From the NCBI RefSeq assembly GCF_035189165.1, contig NZ_CP045246.1, forward strand, positions 496,001 through 560,000: DNA of 64,000 nucleotides. Reading direction: 5' to 3'. Position numbers and translations under genes: made by a program. Under the pieces are notes generated by a model. The model did no database searches. It worked only from the letters and a program-made list of their open reading frames with translations, and was not told the DNA's origin. The DNA is from Arthrobacter sp. JZ12. Lineage in GTDB: Bacteria; Actinomycetota; Actinomycetes; Actinomycetales; Micrococcaceae. This document shows, piece by piece, positions 27,192-34,754 of the stretch (positions are counted from its first letter, which is position 1; each line of letters starts with the position of its first letter).

Positions 27192-27209
27192 GTCGATGCA
27201 AGCATCGAC
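27192..27209. repeat. Perfect 8-2-8 inverted repeat
   Basis: GTCGATGC-AA-GCATCGAC lies in the 162-base divergent region between the DUF1508 gene and the lipoprotein gene. It could be an operator or a cruciform. Confidence 0.6.
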
Positions 27210-27215
27210 AGCGGA

Positions 27216-27235
27216 AAACAGTAAGCATACTGTTT
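27216..27235. promoter_or_regulatory. Perfect 8-4-8 palindrome, candidate operator
   Basis: AAACAGTA-AGCA-TACTGTTT lies seven bases after the preceding palindrome and 51 bases before the lipoprotein start. Its core TAAGCATACT matches, at nine of ten positions, the reverse complement of the motif AGTCTGCTTA found before the sigma factor gene and before the Rieske gene. Confidence 0.5.
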
Positions 27236-27285
27236 ATCTATGCGGGCTAACTGTCCGGCATGCACGCGAAGGAAGGAGACTGATC

Positions 27286-27528
27286 ATGACGAGACGCAAA
27301 GCATGGGCGATCGCCGCCGCGGCCGGTATCAGCGCTGTGTTGCTATCAGGTTGTGACGATCCCGGCCCATCGGATTTCCCGGAGCAAACCGAACAGGGCG
27401 AAGAAACTGAGCAGGACGAGAACGTTGGTGTCGATGACGATCTCAAGGACAACTCGGTTGGCGAGGACGAACTTGAGAATGACTCAACCGGTGAGGCAGA
27501 GCCCACCGAGGAAACCACTGAGCCTTAG
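27286..27528 (+). CDS. Small acidic lipoprotein
   Basis: An 80-residue protein with a lipoprotein signal peptide (hydrophobic WAIAAAAGISAVLL, lipobox L-S-G-C near residue 23). The mature tail of about 57 residues is almost entirely acidic and polar (repeated E, D, T, N) and probably disordered. GGAAGGAGA precedes ATG 27286. I do not recognise a family. It leads a run of four small genes with highly acidic products. Confidence 0.8.
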   Translation: MTRRKAWAIAAAAGISAVLLSGCDDPGPSDFPEQTEQGEETEQDENVGVDDDLKDNSVGEDELENDSTGEAEPTEETTEP

Positions 27529-27541
27529 GAGTGATGAAGAA

Positions 27542-27886
27542 ATGACTCAGAATGACTCACCACGCCACGAAGACCTTCCGCTGCCGGACTACGACCACCT
27601 GCCACTGGGAACTCTTCCCACGAGGATTACCGGGCTCGATGAGTCGGGGGTAGCGGCGCTGCTCGACTACGAACGGGCCCATGGTGACCGTCTCCCGGTA
27701 GTCCAGATCCTCGAGAACCGGCTCGAAGCGTTGCGCAATGGCGCGGAGCCCAGCGGCACGGCTGTCCCGGACACCCCCGAGAAGTCGTCGGCTGCGGGTG
27801 GATCTCCCGTAACACCTGCTACTTCCGGTCCGCCCGTGAATCCGCCTTCCCAAGGTGATCCGACAAACCCTGCCCAGCCCCGCTGA
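27542..27886 (+). CDS. Small protein with a conserved LPLPDYDHLPLG domain (DUF8129-like)
   Basis: A 114-residue protein. Residues about 10-60 (LPLPDYDHLPLGTLPTRI, LDESGVAALLDYERAHGDR, VVQILENRLEAL) form a compact domain found in many small actinobacterial proteins; I believe it is the one named DUF8129, function unknown. The rest is Pro/Gly/Ser-rich and disordered. It starts 13 bases after the lipoprotein gene and probably shares its transcript. Confidence 0.75.
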   Translation: MTQNDSPRHEDLPLPDYDHLPLGTLPTRITGLDESGVAALLDYERAHGDRLPVVQILENRLEALRNGAEPSGTAVPDTPEKSSAAGGSPVTPATSGPPVNPPSQGDPTNPAQPR

Positions 27887-27905
27887 TTGAACAGGAGCAC
27901 ATTCC

Positions 27906-28550
27906 ATGGCTAACAAACCCGGCAATCAGACCCCCGATACCCCGGAGATCAGTGAGACGGAGCTCCGGGAGATGAAGGTCGACGAATTGCGTGATGCGGC
28001 GCGTGACGCGGGTGTCGGCTCGGTCTCCACAATGAAGAAGGACGAGTTGGTGGAGGCGATCGTCCAGGCGCGCTCCAGCGGCACGGATGATGCGTCGTCT
28101 TCCTCCGGAGACGAGGGCTCAAGCGACAACGACTCCGGCGAAGACGTGGGCGCAGGCCCCGACGGCGGTCAGATCCGCACCGGCCCCGAAACCTCGAAGT
28201 CGCTGAAGTATTCGCAGGAGGTCACCTCGCCGGACGAGGAGCCGGAGCGTGAAGGGCGCAGCCTCGTCACAACGCACCACGAAGTCATCAAGCAGTGGGC
28301 GGAGGAGCGCGGCGGCGTCCCGGCGACCGTCAGCGGCACCGAGCACGATGACCACCTCGGCGTGCTCCGGTTCGACTTCGGCGGCGACGACGGCGACAAG
28401 GGCAACAGCAATCTGGAGCACGTCAGTTGGGACGAATGGTTCAAGACGTTCGACGAGCGGCAGCTCAACTTCATCTACCAGGAGAACCGGAGCGACGGGA
28501 ACCAGTCCACCTTCTTCCGGCTGGAAAACCCGGGGAGGGAAGACGCATGA
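27906..28550 (+). CDS. Rho-N/SAP-like domain protein with an acidic linker
   Basis: A 214-residue protein in three parts. Residues about 16-55 (ETELREMKVDELRDAARDAG, TMKKDELVEAIVQA) form a SAP/Rho-N-like helix-extension-helix motif expected to bind nucleic acid. A Ser/Asp/Gly-rich acidic linker follows. The C-terminal domain (HHEVIKQWAEERGGVPATV, GVLRFDFGG, SWDEWFKTFDERQLNFIYQE) is a recurring small actinobacterial domain of unknown function. It overlaps the next gene by four bases. A role in stress or DNA protection is possible but only inferred. Confidence 0.8.
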   Translation: MANKPGNQTPDTPEISETELREMKVDELRDAARDAGVGSVSTMKKDELVEAIVQARSSGTDDASSSSGDEGSSDNDSGEDVGAGPDGGQIRTGPETSKSLKYSQEVTSPDEEPEREGRSLVTTHHEVIKQWAEERGGVPATVSGTEHDDHLGVLRFDFGGDDGDKGNSNLEHVSWDEWFKTFDERQLNFIYQENRSDGNQSTFFRLENPGREDA

Positions 28551-28786
28551 CCGCCGCTGACGCCAACGAAGATCCAGTCGGCCCTGACCCCAGTCTGCTG
28601 GAGGAATCGCAGGAGGAGACCATCGAGGAAATCGCCGAGGACGTCCGGTCCGAAATCCGGCTCGGTCACGTGGAGGACGACGTCACCCACGTGCTGGAGG
28701 AACGGCTCGACGAGGCGGGAGTCCACCTGCGCCCGGAGAAGGTCGACGATCTTGCTGAGGACATCGAGAATGACGTATCCACGTGA
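28547..28786 (+). CDS. Small acidic protein, unknown function
   Basis: A 79-residue, strongly acidic, helical protein (ESQEETIEEIAEDVRSEIRL, then DDVTHVLEERLDEAGV). It has no signal peptide or membrane segment, and I do not recognise a family. Its start overlaps the preceding stop (ATGA), so it is translated with the SAP-like protein and may form a complex with it or neutralise it. Confidence 0.75.
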   Translation: MTAADANEDPVGPDPSLLEESQEETIEEIAEDVRSEIRLGHVEDDVTHVLEERLDEAGVHLRPEKVDDLAEDIENDVST

Positions 28787-28822
28787 CGCTGCCTTCCTGG
28801 GTGCCGGCCGGGAAGGCGGCCG

Positions 28823-29773
28823 GTGAACGCAACTGAAGAGTACGACGTCGTCATTGTCGGCGGCGGCGCAGCGGGCCTGAGTGCCGCCCTCCTGTTGGGG
28901 CGCGCCCGGCGCCGCGTCGCCGTCGTCGACGCCGGCAGGCCACGCAATGAGCGCGCGACTCATGTCCATGGTTACCTCACGCGTGACGGCGTGTCGCCGG
29001 CCCGGTTGCTGGACCGGGCGCGGGAGGAGGTGGCGGGGTACGGCGTCGAACTCATCCAGGGCACGGCCGAAAAGGTGCGGGCTGACCGCAGTGTCATTCT
29101 GGAGGACGGACGTGTCCTGACCGCACGGCAGGTCATCCTGGCGTCGGGATTGCGCGACGTGCTTCCCGACGTGGAGGGCGCGGACGAGCGGTGGGGTAGG
29201 GATTTCTTCCAATGCCCCTACTGTCACGGCTGGGAGCTGCGGGACCGTGTACTTGCGGTCCTAGGGACTGCCGGATCCTCCGTGCAGCAGGCACTGCTGG
29301 TCCGGCAATTTTCCGACAACGTCACGCTCTTCACGCACGACATGGAGGATCTGGATGAGGATGCCCGGTCTTCCCTTGGGGCACTTGGGGTGAAAGTAGT
29401 GGCGGGCCGTGTGGAGGCGCTCGTTTCAGGAAGGGATTCCCTCTCGAGCGTTCGCCTGGACAACGGGGAACTGCATCCCTGTGAAGCCCTGTTCTATGAG
29501 CCCGCGGCTACGGTGGATGCGTCGATCGTCGAGCTGGCGGACTGCAGCACCTCCGAGAACGGGTGCCTCAGTACCGATGAGCACGGCCGGACCGGCGTAG
29601 ACGGGGTGTGGGCCGTTGGCAATGCAGCTGATCCTGCAGCCCAGGTGATCGTCGCCGCGGGGGATGCGTATCGCGTTGCGGTGGCAGTGAACGCGGAGCT
29701 GATTGTCGACGACGTGGCCCGTGCGAAGGCAGGTTCCGCGGCGGGCGATGTGCTGCTGCCGGAATCAAAATAA
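28823..29773 (+). CDS. Thioredoxin-reductase-like FAD oxidoreductase
   Basis: A 316-residue two-dinucleotide-binding flavoprotein. FAD binding is shown by DVVIVGGGAAGLSAALLLGRARRRV near the N-terminus and GVWAVGNAADPAAQVIVAAGDA near the end. Unlike thioredoxin reductase with CATCDG, it has C131-P-Y-C134-H-G-W-E, as in a family of small disulfide oxidoreductases. The expected NADPH-site glycine motif is weak (VLGTAGSSVQQAL). GTG 28823 follows GGGAAGG. It sits between small acidic protein genes and a Rieske protein gene, perhaps as part of a redox stress set. Confidence 0.85.
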   Translation: MNATEEYDVVIVGGGAAGLSAALLLGRARRRVAVVDAGRPRNERATHVHGYLTRDGVSPARLLDRAREEVAGYGVELIQGTAEKVRADRSVILEDGRVLTARQVILASGLRDVLPDVEGADERWGRDFFQCPYCHGWELRDRVLAVLGTAGSSVQQALLVRQFSDNVTLFTHDMEDLDEDARSSLGALGVKVVAGRVEALVSGRDSLSSVRLDNGELHPCEALFYEPAATVDASIVELADCSTSENGCLSTDEHGRTGVDGVWAVGNAADPAAQVIVAAGDAYRVAVAVNAELIVDDVARAKAGSAAGDVLLPESK

Positions 29774-29782
29774 GTCTGCTTA
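29773..29782 (+). promoter_or_regulatory. AGTCTGCTTA motif upstream of the Rieske gene
   Basis: The decamer is identical to one at 17025-17034, upstream of the frameshifted sigma factor gene, and matches 9/10 in reverse within the palindrome at 27216-27235. It is 75 bases before the Rieske gene start. Function is inferred from recurrence only. Confidence 0.3.
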
Positions 29783-29857
29783 CTACTTCCGCTTGGGGAG
29801 TAGCTGGGCTAGCGTCGAATCATCTGCTGTCCGCACAGTCCGGAAGGAGCAACCGCC

Positions 29858-30799
29858 ATGGTCATGGCCACCATAAACAACCTGGTTGAGAACGTTATAG
29901 GTCGCGTGGAACGGGCAGAAATCCTCGATGGACCCGCAAATGCCATCGCAGACGTTGTGGGAAAGCTGCTGCCACCCGGTCCTGTCAAGAACCTCCTTTC
30001 CGGTACCGGCACGGGCCATCCGGCACATCCGATCATCGTGCTGCTTCCGCTGGGTTCCTGGGCCTCCGCGTTCTTCCTGGACATCGCCGGGAACTCGGAC
30101 GGGACCTCCGGAGACGCTGCGGCACAGCGGCTCCTGGTGCTGGGGAACCTGAGCGCGCTGCCGACGGCGATGACCGGCCTTAGCGACTGGGCGGACACGC
30201 AGGGGGCGGAGCGGCGCGTCGGGCTCGTTCACGCGGGATTGAACGTCGCGGCCCTCGGCCTGTTCACCGCCAGCGTGGCGGCGCGGTCAGCCGGCGCGCG
30301 TCGGCTCGGGTTCCTCACGACGGCCATCGGCATGGCAACCGTAGGTGCTTCCGGTTGGCTTGGCGGGCACCTGGCCTACGCACGTGGCGTGGGTACTGAC
30401 ACCACTGCCTTCGAAGTGGCACCGTCGGACTGGACCGACGTTGCCGACGTCGACGATGTCACGGAGAAGCCGGTGTGCGTCGACATCGGCGGCGTCGCGG
30501 TCCTCCTGGTCCGACACGCCGGCGAGGTGCGGGCTCTGTCCGATCGCTGCAGCCACCGGGGCGGGCCCCTGCACGAGGGAGAGATCGAGAACGGCTGCGT
30601 GGTCTGCCCCTGGCATGGCAGCCGCTTCCGGTTGACCGACGGAGTGGTGGATCGGGGACCGGCTACGCGTCCGCAGCGGGCCTTCGAGGTCCGGACCGTC
30701 GGCAGCCGTATTCAGGTCCGCCCGGCGCCGGACCCCGGCAGCCTCAGGAACGAACCGGTCACGGGTGCGGCGGCCGGTCCGTCCACGGCGTTGCCGTAG
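29858..30799 (+). CDS. DUF2231 membrane domain fused to a Rieske [2Fe-2S] domain
   Basis: A 313-residue protein. The N-terminal half is a DUF2231-type domain with HPAHPIIVLLPLGSWASAFFLD and three or four membrane segments. The C-terminal half is a Rieske ferredoxin with cluster ligands C231-x-H233 (RCSHRGGPLHEG) and C250-x-x-H253 (VCPWHGSRFR), placing an iron-sulfur centre next to the membrane. The start ATG 29858 has CGGAAGGAGC upstream. The partner is unknown; the neighbouring TrxR-like flavoprotein could supply electrons, but that is inference. Confidence 0.88.
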   Translation: MVMATINNLVENVIGRVERAEILDGPANAIADVVGKLLPPGPVKNLLSGTGTGHPAHPIIVLLPLGSWASAFFLDIAGNSDGTSGDAAAQRLLVLGNLSALPTAMTGLSDWADTQGAERRVGLVHAGLNVAALGLFTASVAARSAGARRLGFLTTAIGMATVGASGWLGGHLAYARGVGTDTTAFEVAPSDWTDVADVDDVTEKPVCVDIGGVAVLLVRHAGEVRALSDRCSHRGGPLHEGEIENGCVVCPWHGSRFRLTDGVVDRGPATRPQRAFEVRTVGSRIQVRPAPDPGSLRNEPVTGAAAGPSTALP

Positions 30800-30810
30800 G
30801 AATTTTCAAC

Positions 30811-30841
30811 GGGCCGGGCAAACCTGTGTGAAGCCCGGCCC
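30811..30841 (+). terminator. Hairpin after the Rieske gene
   Basis: GGGCCGGGC (30811-30819) and GCCCGGCCC (30833-30841) form a perfect nine-base-pair stem with a 13-base loop, 11 bases after the stop. No T-run follows, so efficiency is uncertain. Confidence 0.5.
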
Positions 30842-30892
30842 TCATGGGTACTCTCCGGGCACAATGCCTCAGCCACAGATGAAGGAGCGCCC

Positions 30893-32311
30893 ATGACGAG
30901 CGAGTCCCGGACGATGACTACGGGCACAGCCCTCGACGCCGAAACCTCCATCACCATCGTCGACCCGCGGAACAGCAGCGAGGTGGGAACCTTGGAGTCG
31001 GCTACCCGCGAGCAGGTAGCCCTTGCCGTGCAATTGGCCCGTTCGGTCCAGCCCGAATGGGAGGCTATGGCTCCTGCCGAGCGCGCCGGCATGGTGAGGG
31101 CCGCGGCCGGTGCCCTGCGCGACGGTGCAGACCGGCTCGCCGAACTGAATGCCAGGGAAACCGGCCGGCCCGTCGAGGAAGCGCTTGCCGGAATCGAGGC
31201 CGGAGCGGCAACGCTGGAGCAGTACGCAGAGCTGGGACCCCTGCACCGCGGGCACAGCCTGTGCGGATCACCGTTGGCCACGGATTACACAGTGTCCCAA
31301 CCCAGGGGGGTGGCCGCCCTGCTGACACCCTGGAACGACCCCGTTGCGGTGGCTGCCGGCCTGCTGGGCGCGGCACTCGTGACAGGTAACACCGTCATCC
31401 ACAAGCCGAGCGAACGGTGTCCCCACCTTGGGCAGCTGCTCGGGGATCTGCTCTCACCCTGCTTCCCTGCGGGGGTTCTCACCACCCTCACAGGTGGTCC
31501 CGAGGTGGGCGGCATGATCACCATGGAGGACGGCATAGACGTTTACGCGCATGTCGGTTCGAGCGCCAGCGGTGCAAGGATCGCACGGGCGGCGGTGCTC
31601 ACCGGCGCACACGTCATCCGGGAGAACGGCGGGAACGATCCGCTGCTGGTTGATGCCGACGTGGACCCGGCCTGGGCCGCGGAGCAGGCAGCAATCGGCG
31701 CGTTCAGCAATGTCGGCCAAATTTGCACGGCTGTTGAGCGCATCTACGTCCACGAGGACATAGCAGACCGCTTCTGCGCTGCGCTCGCCGAGGAAGCCCG
31801 ACGCCGGAATGCCCCGGGCGCGCTTGCACCGTTGGTTGACCGGCGGATGCGGGACGAGGTGCACCGGCAGGTGTCGAGCGCAATCGGAATGGGGGCTGAA
31901 CCCATTGAAGGCGGTGTGGTCCCCGAAGGACCCGGAGCCTATTACCCGGCCACCGTCCTGTTGAACTGCAGCGATCAGATGGACGTGATGAATGAGGAAA
32001 CCTTTGGGCCGGTAGCCCCGGTCATGCGAGTTTCCAGCTTCGACGAAGGACTTGAACGTGCCGCATCCGGCAGGTACGGCCTTGCCGCCAACGTCCTCAC
32101 CGCCAACATCGAAAACGCACAAAAGGCTGTGGCAAGGCTGAAGGTAGGCACGGTCAAGGTCAACGCGGTGTTCGGAGGCGCACCCGGAGGGTCTGCCGAG
32201 CCACGCGGAGACAGCGGACAGGGCTTTGGCTATGGCCCCGAGCTCCTGGACGAATTCAGCACCGTCAAAGTGGTACACATCGAGGCACCCGGGAAGCCGA
32301 CGCAGCCATGA
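30893..32311 (+). CDS. NAD(P)-dependent aldehyde dehydrogenase
   Basis: A 472-residue aldehyde dehydrogenase superfamily member. The catalytic cysteine is C278 (NVGQICTAVERIYV), the general base E244 (ENGGNDPLLV, 34 residues before, as usual), and the Rossmann region has LTPWNDPVAVAAGLLGAALVTGN and HKPSE. The C-terminal segment ETFGPVAPV is standard. The GGND in place of ELGGKN may affect specificity. GAAGGAGC precedes ATG 30893. It overlaps the second hldE gene by four bases, suggesting a role in sugar or polyol metabolism of the cluster. Confidence 0.9.
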   Translation: MTSESRTMTTGTALDAETSITIVDPRNSSEVGTLESATREQVALAVQLARSVQPEWEAMAPAERAGMVRAAAGALRDGADRLAELNARETGRPVEEALAGIEAGAATLEQYAELGPLHRGHSLCGSPLATDYTVSQPRGVAALLTPWNDPVAVAAGLLGAALVTGNTVIHKPSERCPHLGQLLGDLLSPCFPAGVLTTLTGGPEVGGMITMEDGIDVYAHVGSSASGARIARAAVLTGAHVIRENGGNDPLLVDADVDPAWAAEQAAIGAFSNVGQICTAVERIYVHEDIADRFCAALAEEARRRNAPGALAPLVDRRMRDEVHRQVSSAIGMGAEPIEGGVVPEGPGAYYPATVLLNCSDQMDVMNEETFGPVAPVMRVSSFDEGLERAASGRYGLAANVLTANIENAQKAVARLKVGTVKVNAVFGGAPGGSAEPRGDSGQGFGYGPELLDEFSTVKVVHIEAPGKPTQP

Positions 32312-33891
32312 GCGTACTGAAGAACGTCCGCGGCCTGGCCGAGTGGGTTCCAGCGGAACTGGCAGCGGCGGCACCGGTGATCACAGTGGTGGGCGACGTC
32401 ATCCTCGACGGGTGGTGGAGCGGAAGCATTGAACGCTTCTGCCGGGAAGCGCCGGCGCCCGTTGTGGACCTCCAGCGCAGGGACTATGCGCCTGGGGGTG
32501 CAGCGAACACCGCGATGAACCTCGCTGCCCTCGGCGCGCGGGTGCGCCTGGTGGGCCTGGTGGGCATGGACGACGCCGGATCCCGCCTCCGCGCACTGCT
32601 TGACGACGCCGGCGTCGACACCACCGGCTTGTTGTCTACTGCGGCGATTCAGACGACAACCAAAAACCGCATCATCGGCGCTGACCAGGTGATGCTCCGC
32701 ATCGACGACCAGGCCGGGATACCGAGCGATGAGTGCATCGCCGAACTGGCGGCCGCGGTGCCGGACGCGGTAGCTGGTAGCGCCGCCGTCGTGGTCTGTG
32801 ACTATGGCACCGGCGCCCTGGGGCCGGCCGTAATGCGGGCCCTCACGGCCTATGCCGGAAGCACGCTGGTGGTGGTCGATGCCCACGACCCCCGGCCGTG
32901 GTCCGAACTGGAGCCCGCGATCGTTACGCCTAACGCGCAGGAGACAGCGCGGCTGCTCGGGGCCACCTTCCCGGCGGGCACCAGCGGTCGCGAGGAGTTG
33001 GTCACCGAACGGCGGGGTGAGCTGTTCGAGGCCACCAGGGCGGCCGCCGTCGTCGTCACGCTGGACAGGGATGGAACCGTCCTGCTGTCGAAGGAGGGAC
33101 AGGCCCACCGCACCTGGGCGCGTCCTGCCTCGGAGAAGCAGGCATCAGGCGCGGGCGACACCTTCGTTGCCTGCCTGACCGCGGCGCGCGCAGCCGGCAT
33201 GCCCATGACGACGTCGCTGGACCTAGCCCAGGCAGCTGCCGACGTGGTGGTTGGTAGGCCCGGGACCTCGGTCTGCTCGACGGCGGACCTCACCGAGTAT
33301 CTCGGAGGCCTGTCCTCGGCGATCCTGCCGCTCGACGAGCTGTTGCGCCGGGTGGCGGGTGAACGGGAACAGGGCCGCCGGATTGTGCTCACGAACGGCT
33401 GTTTCGACGTGCTGCACCGCGGGCATACCCGGTACCTGACGCAGGCGAAGCAGTTGGGGGACGTGCTCGTGGTCGCTCTGAATGGTGACGATTCGGTCCG
33501 CAGGCTCAAGGGCCCGGATCGCCCGATCAACCCGCTGGCCGACCGGGCAGGCGTGATCGCGGCGCTGAGCTGCGTTGATTACGTGACTGCGTTCGACACG
33601 GATACTCCGGTGCCGTTGATCGAGGCGCTCCGGCCCGACATCTACGCCAAGGGCGGTGACTACTCCTCGCAGATGCTTGCCGAGGCGCCCGTTGTGGAGC
33701 GCTGCGGTGGAACGGTGCGCATCCTGGACTACGTGCCGGAGCGTTCCACCACCGCCGTGGTCGAAAAGATCCGGACGCTCCCTGTTGAGTCGACAGCCAA
33801 TTCGACTGCCCACTCGACAGTCGAGTCAGTGGTTGACTCGGCCGTTGGTTCACCCGCTGCTCCGCCGTCCGCTCCTACGGGTGTGCAGTGA
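32308..33891 (+). CDS. Second bifunctional HldE-like kinase/nucleotidyltransferase
   Basis: A 527-residue HldE-like fusion. The PfkB kinase half has VVGDVILDGWWSGSIERF, YAPGGAANTAMNLAALGARV, the substrate-proximal TTTKNRIIGADQVMLRID and catalytic G281-A-G-D284. The nucleotidyltransferase half has TNGCFDVLHRGHTRYL (Cys365), LNGDDSVRRLKGPDRPIN and KGGDYSSQMLAEAPVV. It is closer to canonical HldE than the copy at 23642. The last 45 residues are a low-complexity Ser/Thr/Val tail whose DNA (33785-33840) carries short repeats including a 7-1-7 palindrome. ATG 32308 overlaps the ALDH stop and its stop overlaps a GT2 start. It could provide ADP-heptose or another nucleotide sugar. Confidence 0.88.
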   Translation: MSVLKNVRGLAEWVPAELAAAAPVITVVGDVILDGWWSGSIERFCREAPAPVVDLQRRDYAPGGAANTAMNLAALGARVRLVGLVGMDDAGSRLRALLDDAGVDTTGLLSTAAIQTTTKNRIIGADQVMLRIDDQAGIPSDECIAELAAAVPDAVAGSAAVVVCDYGTGALGPAVMRALTAYAGSTLVVVDAHDPRPWSELEPAIVTPNAQETARLLGATFPAGTSGREELVTERRGELFEATRAAAVVVTLDRDGTVLLSKEGQAHRTWARPASEKQASGAGDTFVACLTAARAAGMPMTTSLDLAQAAADVVVGRPGTSVCSTADLTEYLGGLSSAILPLDELLRRVAGEREQGRRIVLTNGCFDVLHRGHTRYLTQAKQLGDVLVVALNGDDSVRRLKGPDRPINPLADRAGVIAALSCVDYVTAFDTDTPVPLIEALRPDIYAKGGDYSSQMLAEAPVVERCGGTVRILDYVPERSTTAVVEKIRTLPVESTANSTAHSTVESVVDSAVGSPAAPPSAPTGVQ

Positions 33892-34754
33892 GCCGTCGTT
33901 GGTCGGGGGAGTGGGGGCATGCGCACGGGCACGGGGAGGACCGGCCGGAACTCGAGGTCCTCATTCCTTCCTTCGGGCGACCCGCGGAACTGGCTGTCAC
34001 GCTCTCGGGGCTCGCTGCCCAGGACGGCCCGGACTTTGCGGTGATCCTGAGCGACCAGAGCGGGGAACCGGTCTGGCAGGAGCCGGCCGTGCAAGCAATG
34101 GTGCGGCTTCTGCGTGCCCAGGGGCGTCCGGTTCGACTGGAGCGGAACGTGCCACGGCGGGGGCTTGCACAGCAGCGTCAGTTCCTGCTGGAGTTGTCCG
34201 CTGCGCCGGAGGTCCTCTTCCTGGACAACGATGTCTGGCTGGAGCCGGGCATGCTGGCGCGCATGCACGAGGCGCTCGCGTCATCCGGGTGCGGCTTTGT
34301 CGGCGCGGCGGTGCAGGGCCTTTCCTACCTGGACGACTACCGGGAACACGAGCTTCAGCCGCTTGAACTGTGGGACGGCCCAGTAGAGCCCGAGCGCATT
34401 CGCCCGGGTGCTCCCGGTTTTGAGCGTTGGACGCTGCACAACGCCGCAAACCTGGTCCACGCGGCAGCCGCCCTGGATGTTCCGGAAGGCGGCTGGCGTC
34501 TCTACAAGGTTGCCTGGGTAGGCGCATGCGTGCTGTTCAACCGGGAAGTACTGACGGAGTGCGGAGGCTTCGACTTCTGGGAGCAGCTCCCAACCGAGCA
34601 TGCCGGCGAAGACGTAGCTGCGCAGTGGCGCGTGATGGAGCGGTACGGGGGCGCCGGGATCCTGCCGTCCGGCGCGGTGCACCTTGAATCTCCCACCACC
34701 ATCCCGGACCGTTCAACCGATGCGCCGTCAGTGGTCCTCGCGGACAAGCACTAG
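33888..34754 (+). CDS. GT2-family glycosyltransferase
   Basis: A 288-residue GT-A glycosyltransferase. It has the N-terminal ELEVLIPSFGRPAELAVTLSGL, the LDNDVWLEPG segment corresponding to the metal-binding DxD, and WVGACVLFNREVLTECGGFDFWEQLPTEHAGEDVAAQWR containing the catalytic-base ED region. GTG 33888 overlaps the HldE stop (GTGA). It probably adds a sugar to the glycan built by this cluster. It converges with the VIT gene, the two stop codons overlapping by four bases. Confidence 0.85.
   Translation: MSRRWSGEWGHAHGHGEDRPELEVLIPSFGRPAELAVTLSGLAAQDGPDFAVILSDQSGEPVWQEPAVQAMVRLLRAQGRPVRLERNVPRRGLAQQRQFLLELSAAPEVLFLDNDVWLEPGMLARMHEALASSGCGFVGAAVQGLSYLDDYREHELQPLELWDGPVEPERIRPGAPGFERWTLHNAANLVHAAAALDVPEGGWRLYKVAWVGACVLFNREVLTECGGFDFWEQLPTEHAGEDVAAQWRVMERYGGAGILPSGAVHLESPTTIPDRSTDAPSVVLADKH

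Noticed and set aside
33785-33840. A short repeat array at the end of the second HldE gene
   Set aside because: It is an in-frame low-complexity Ser/Thr/Val tail, not a separate element.
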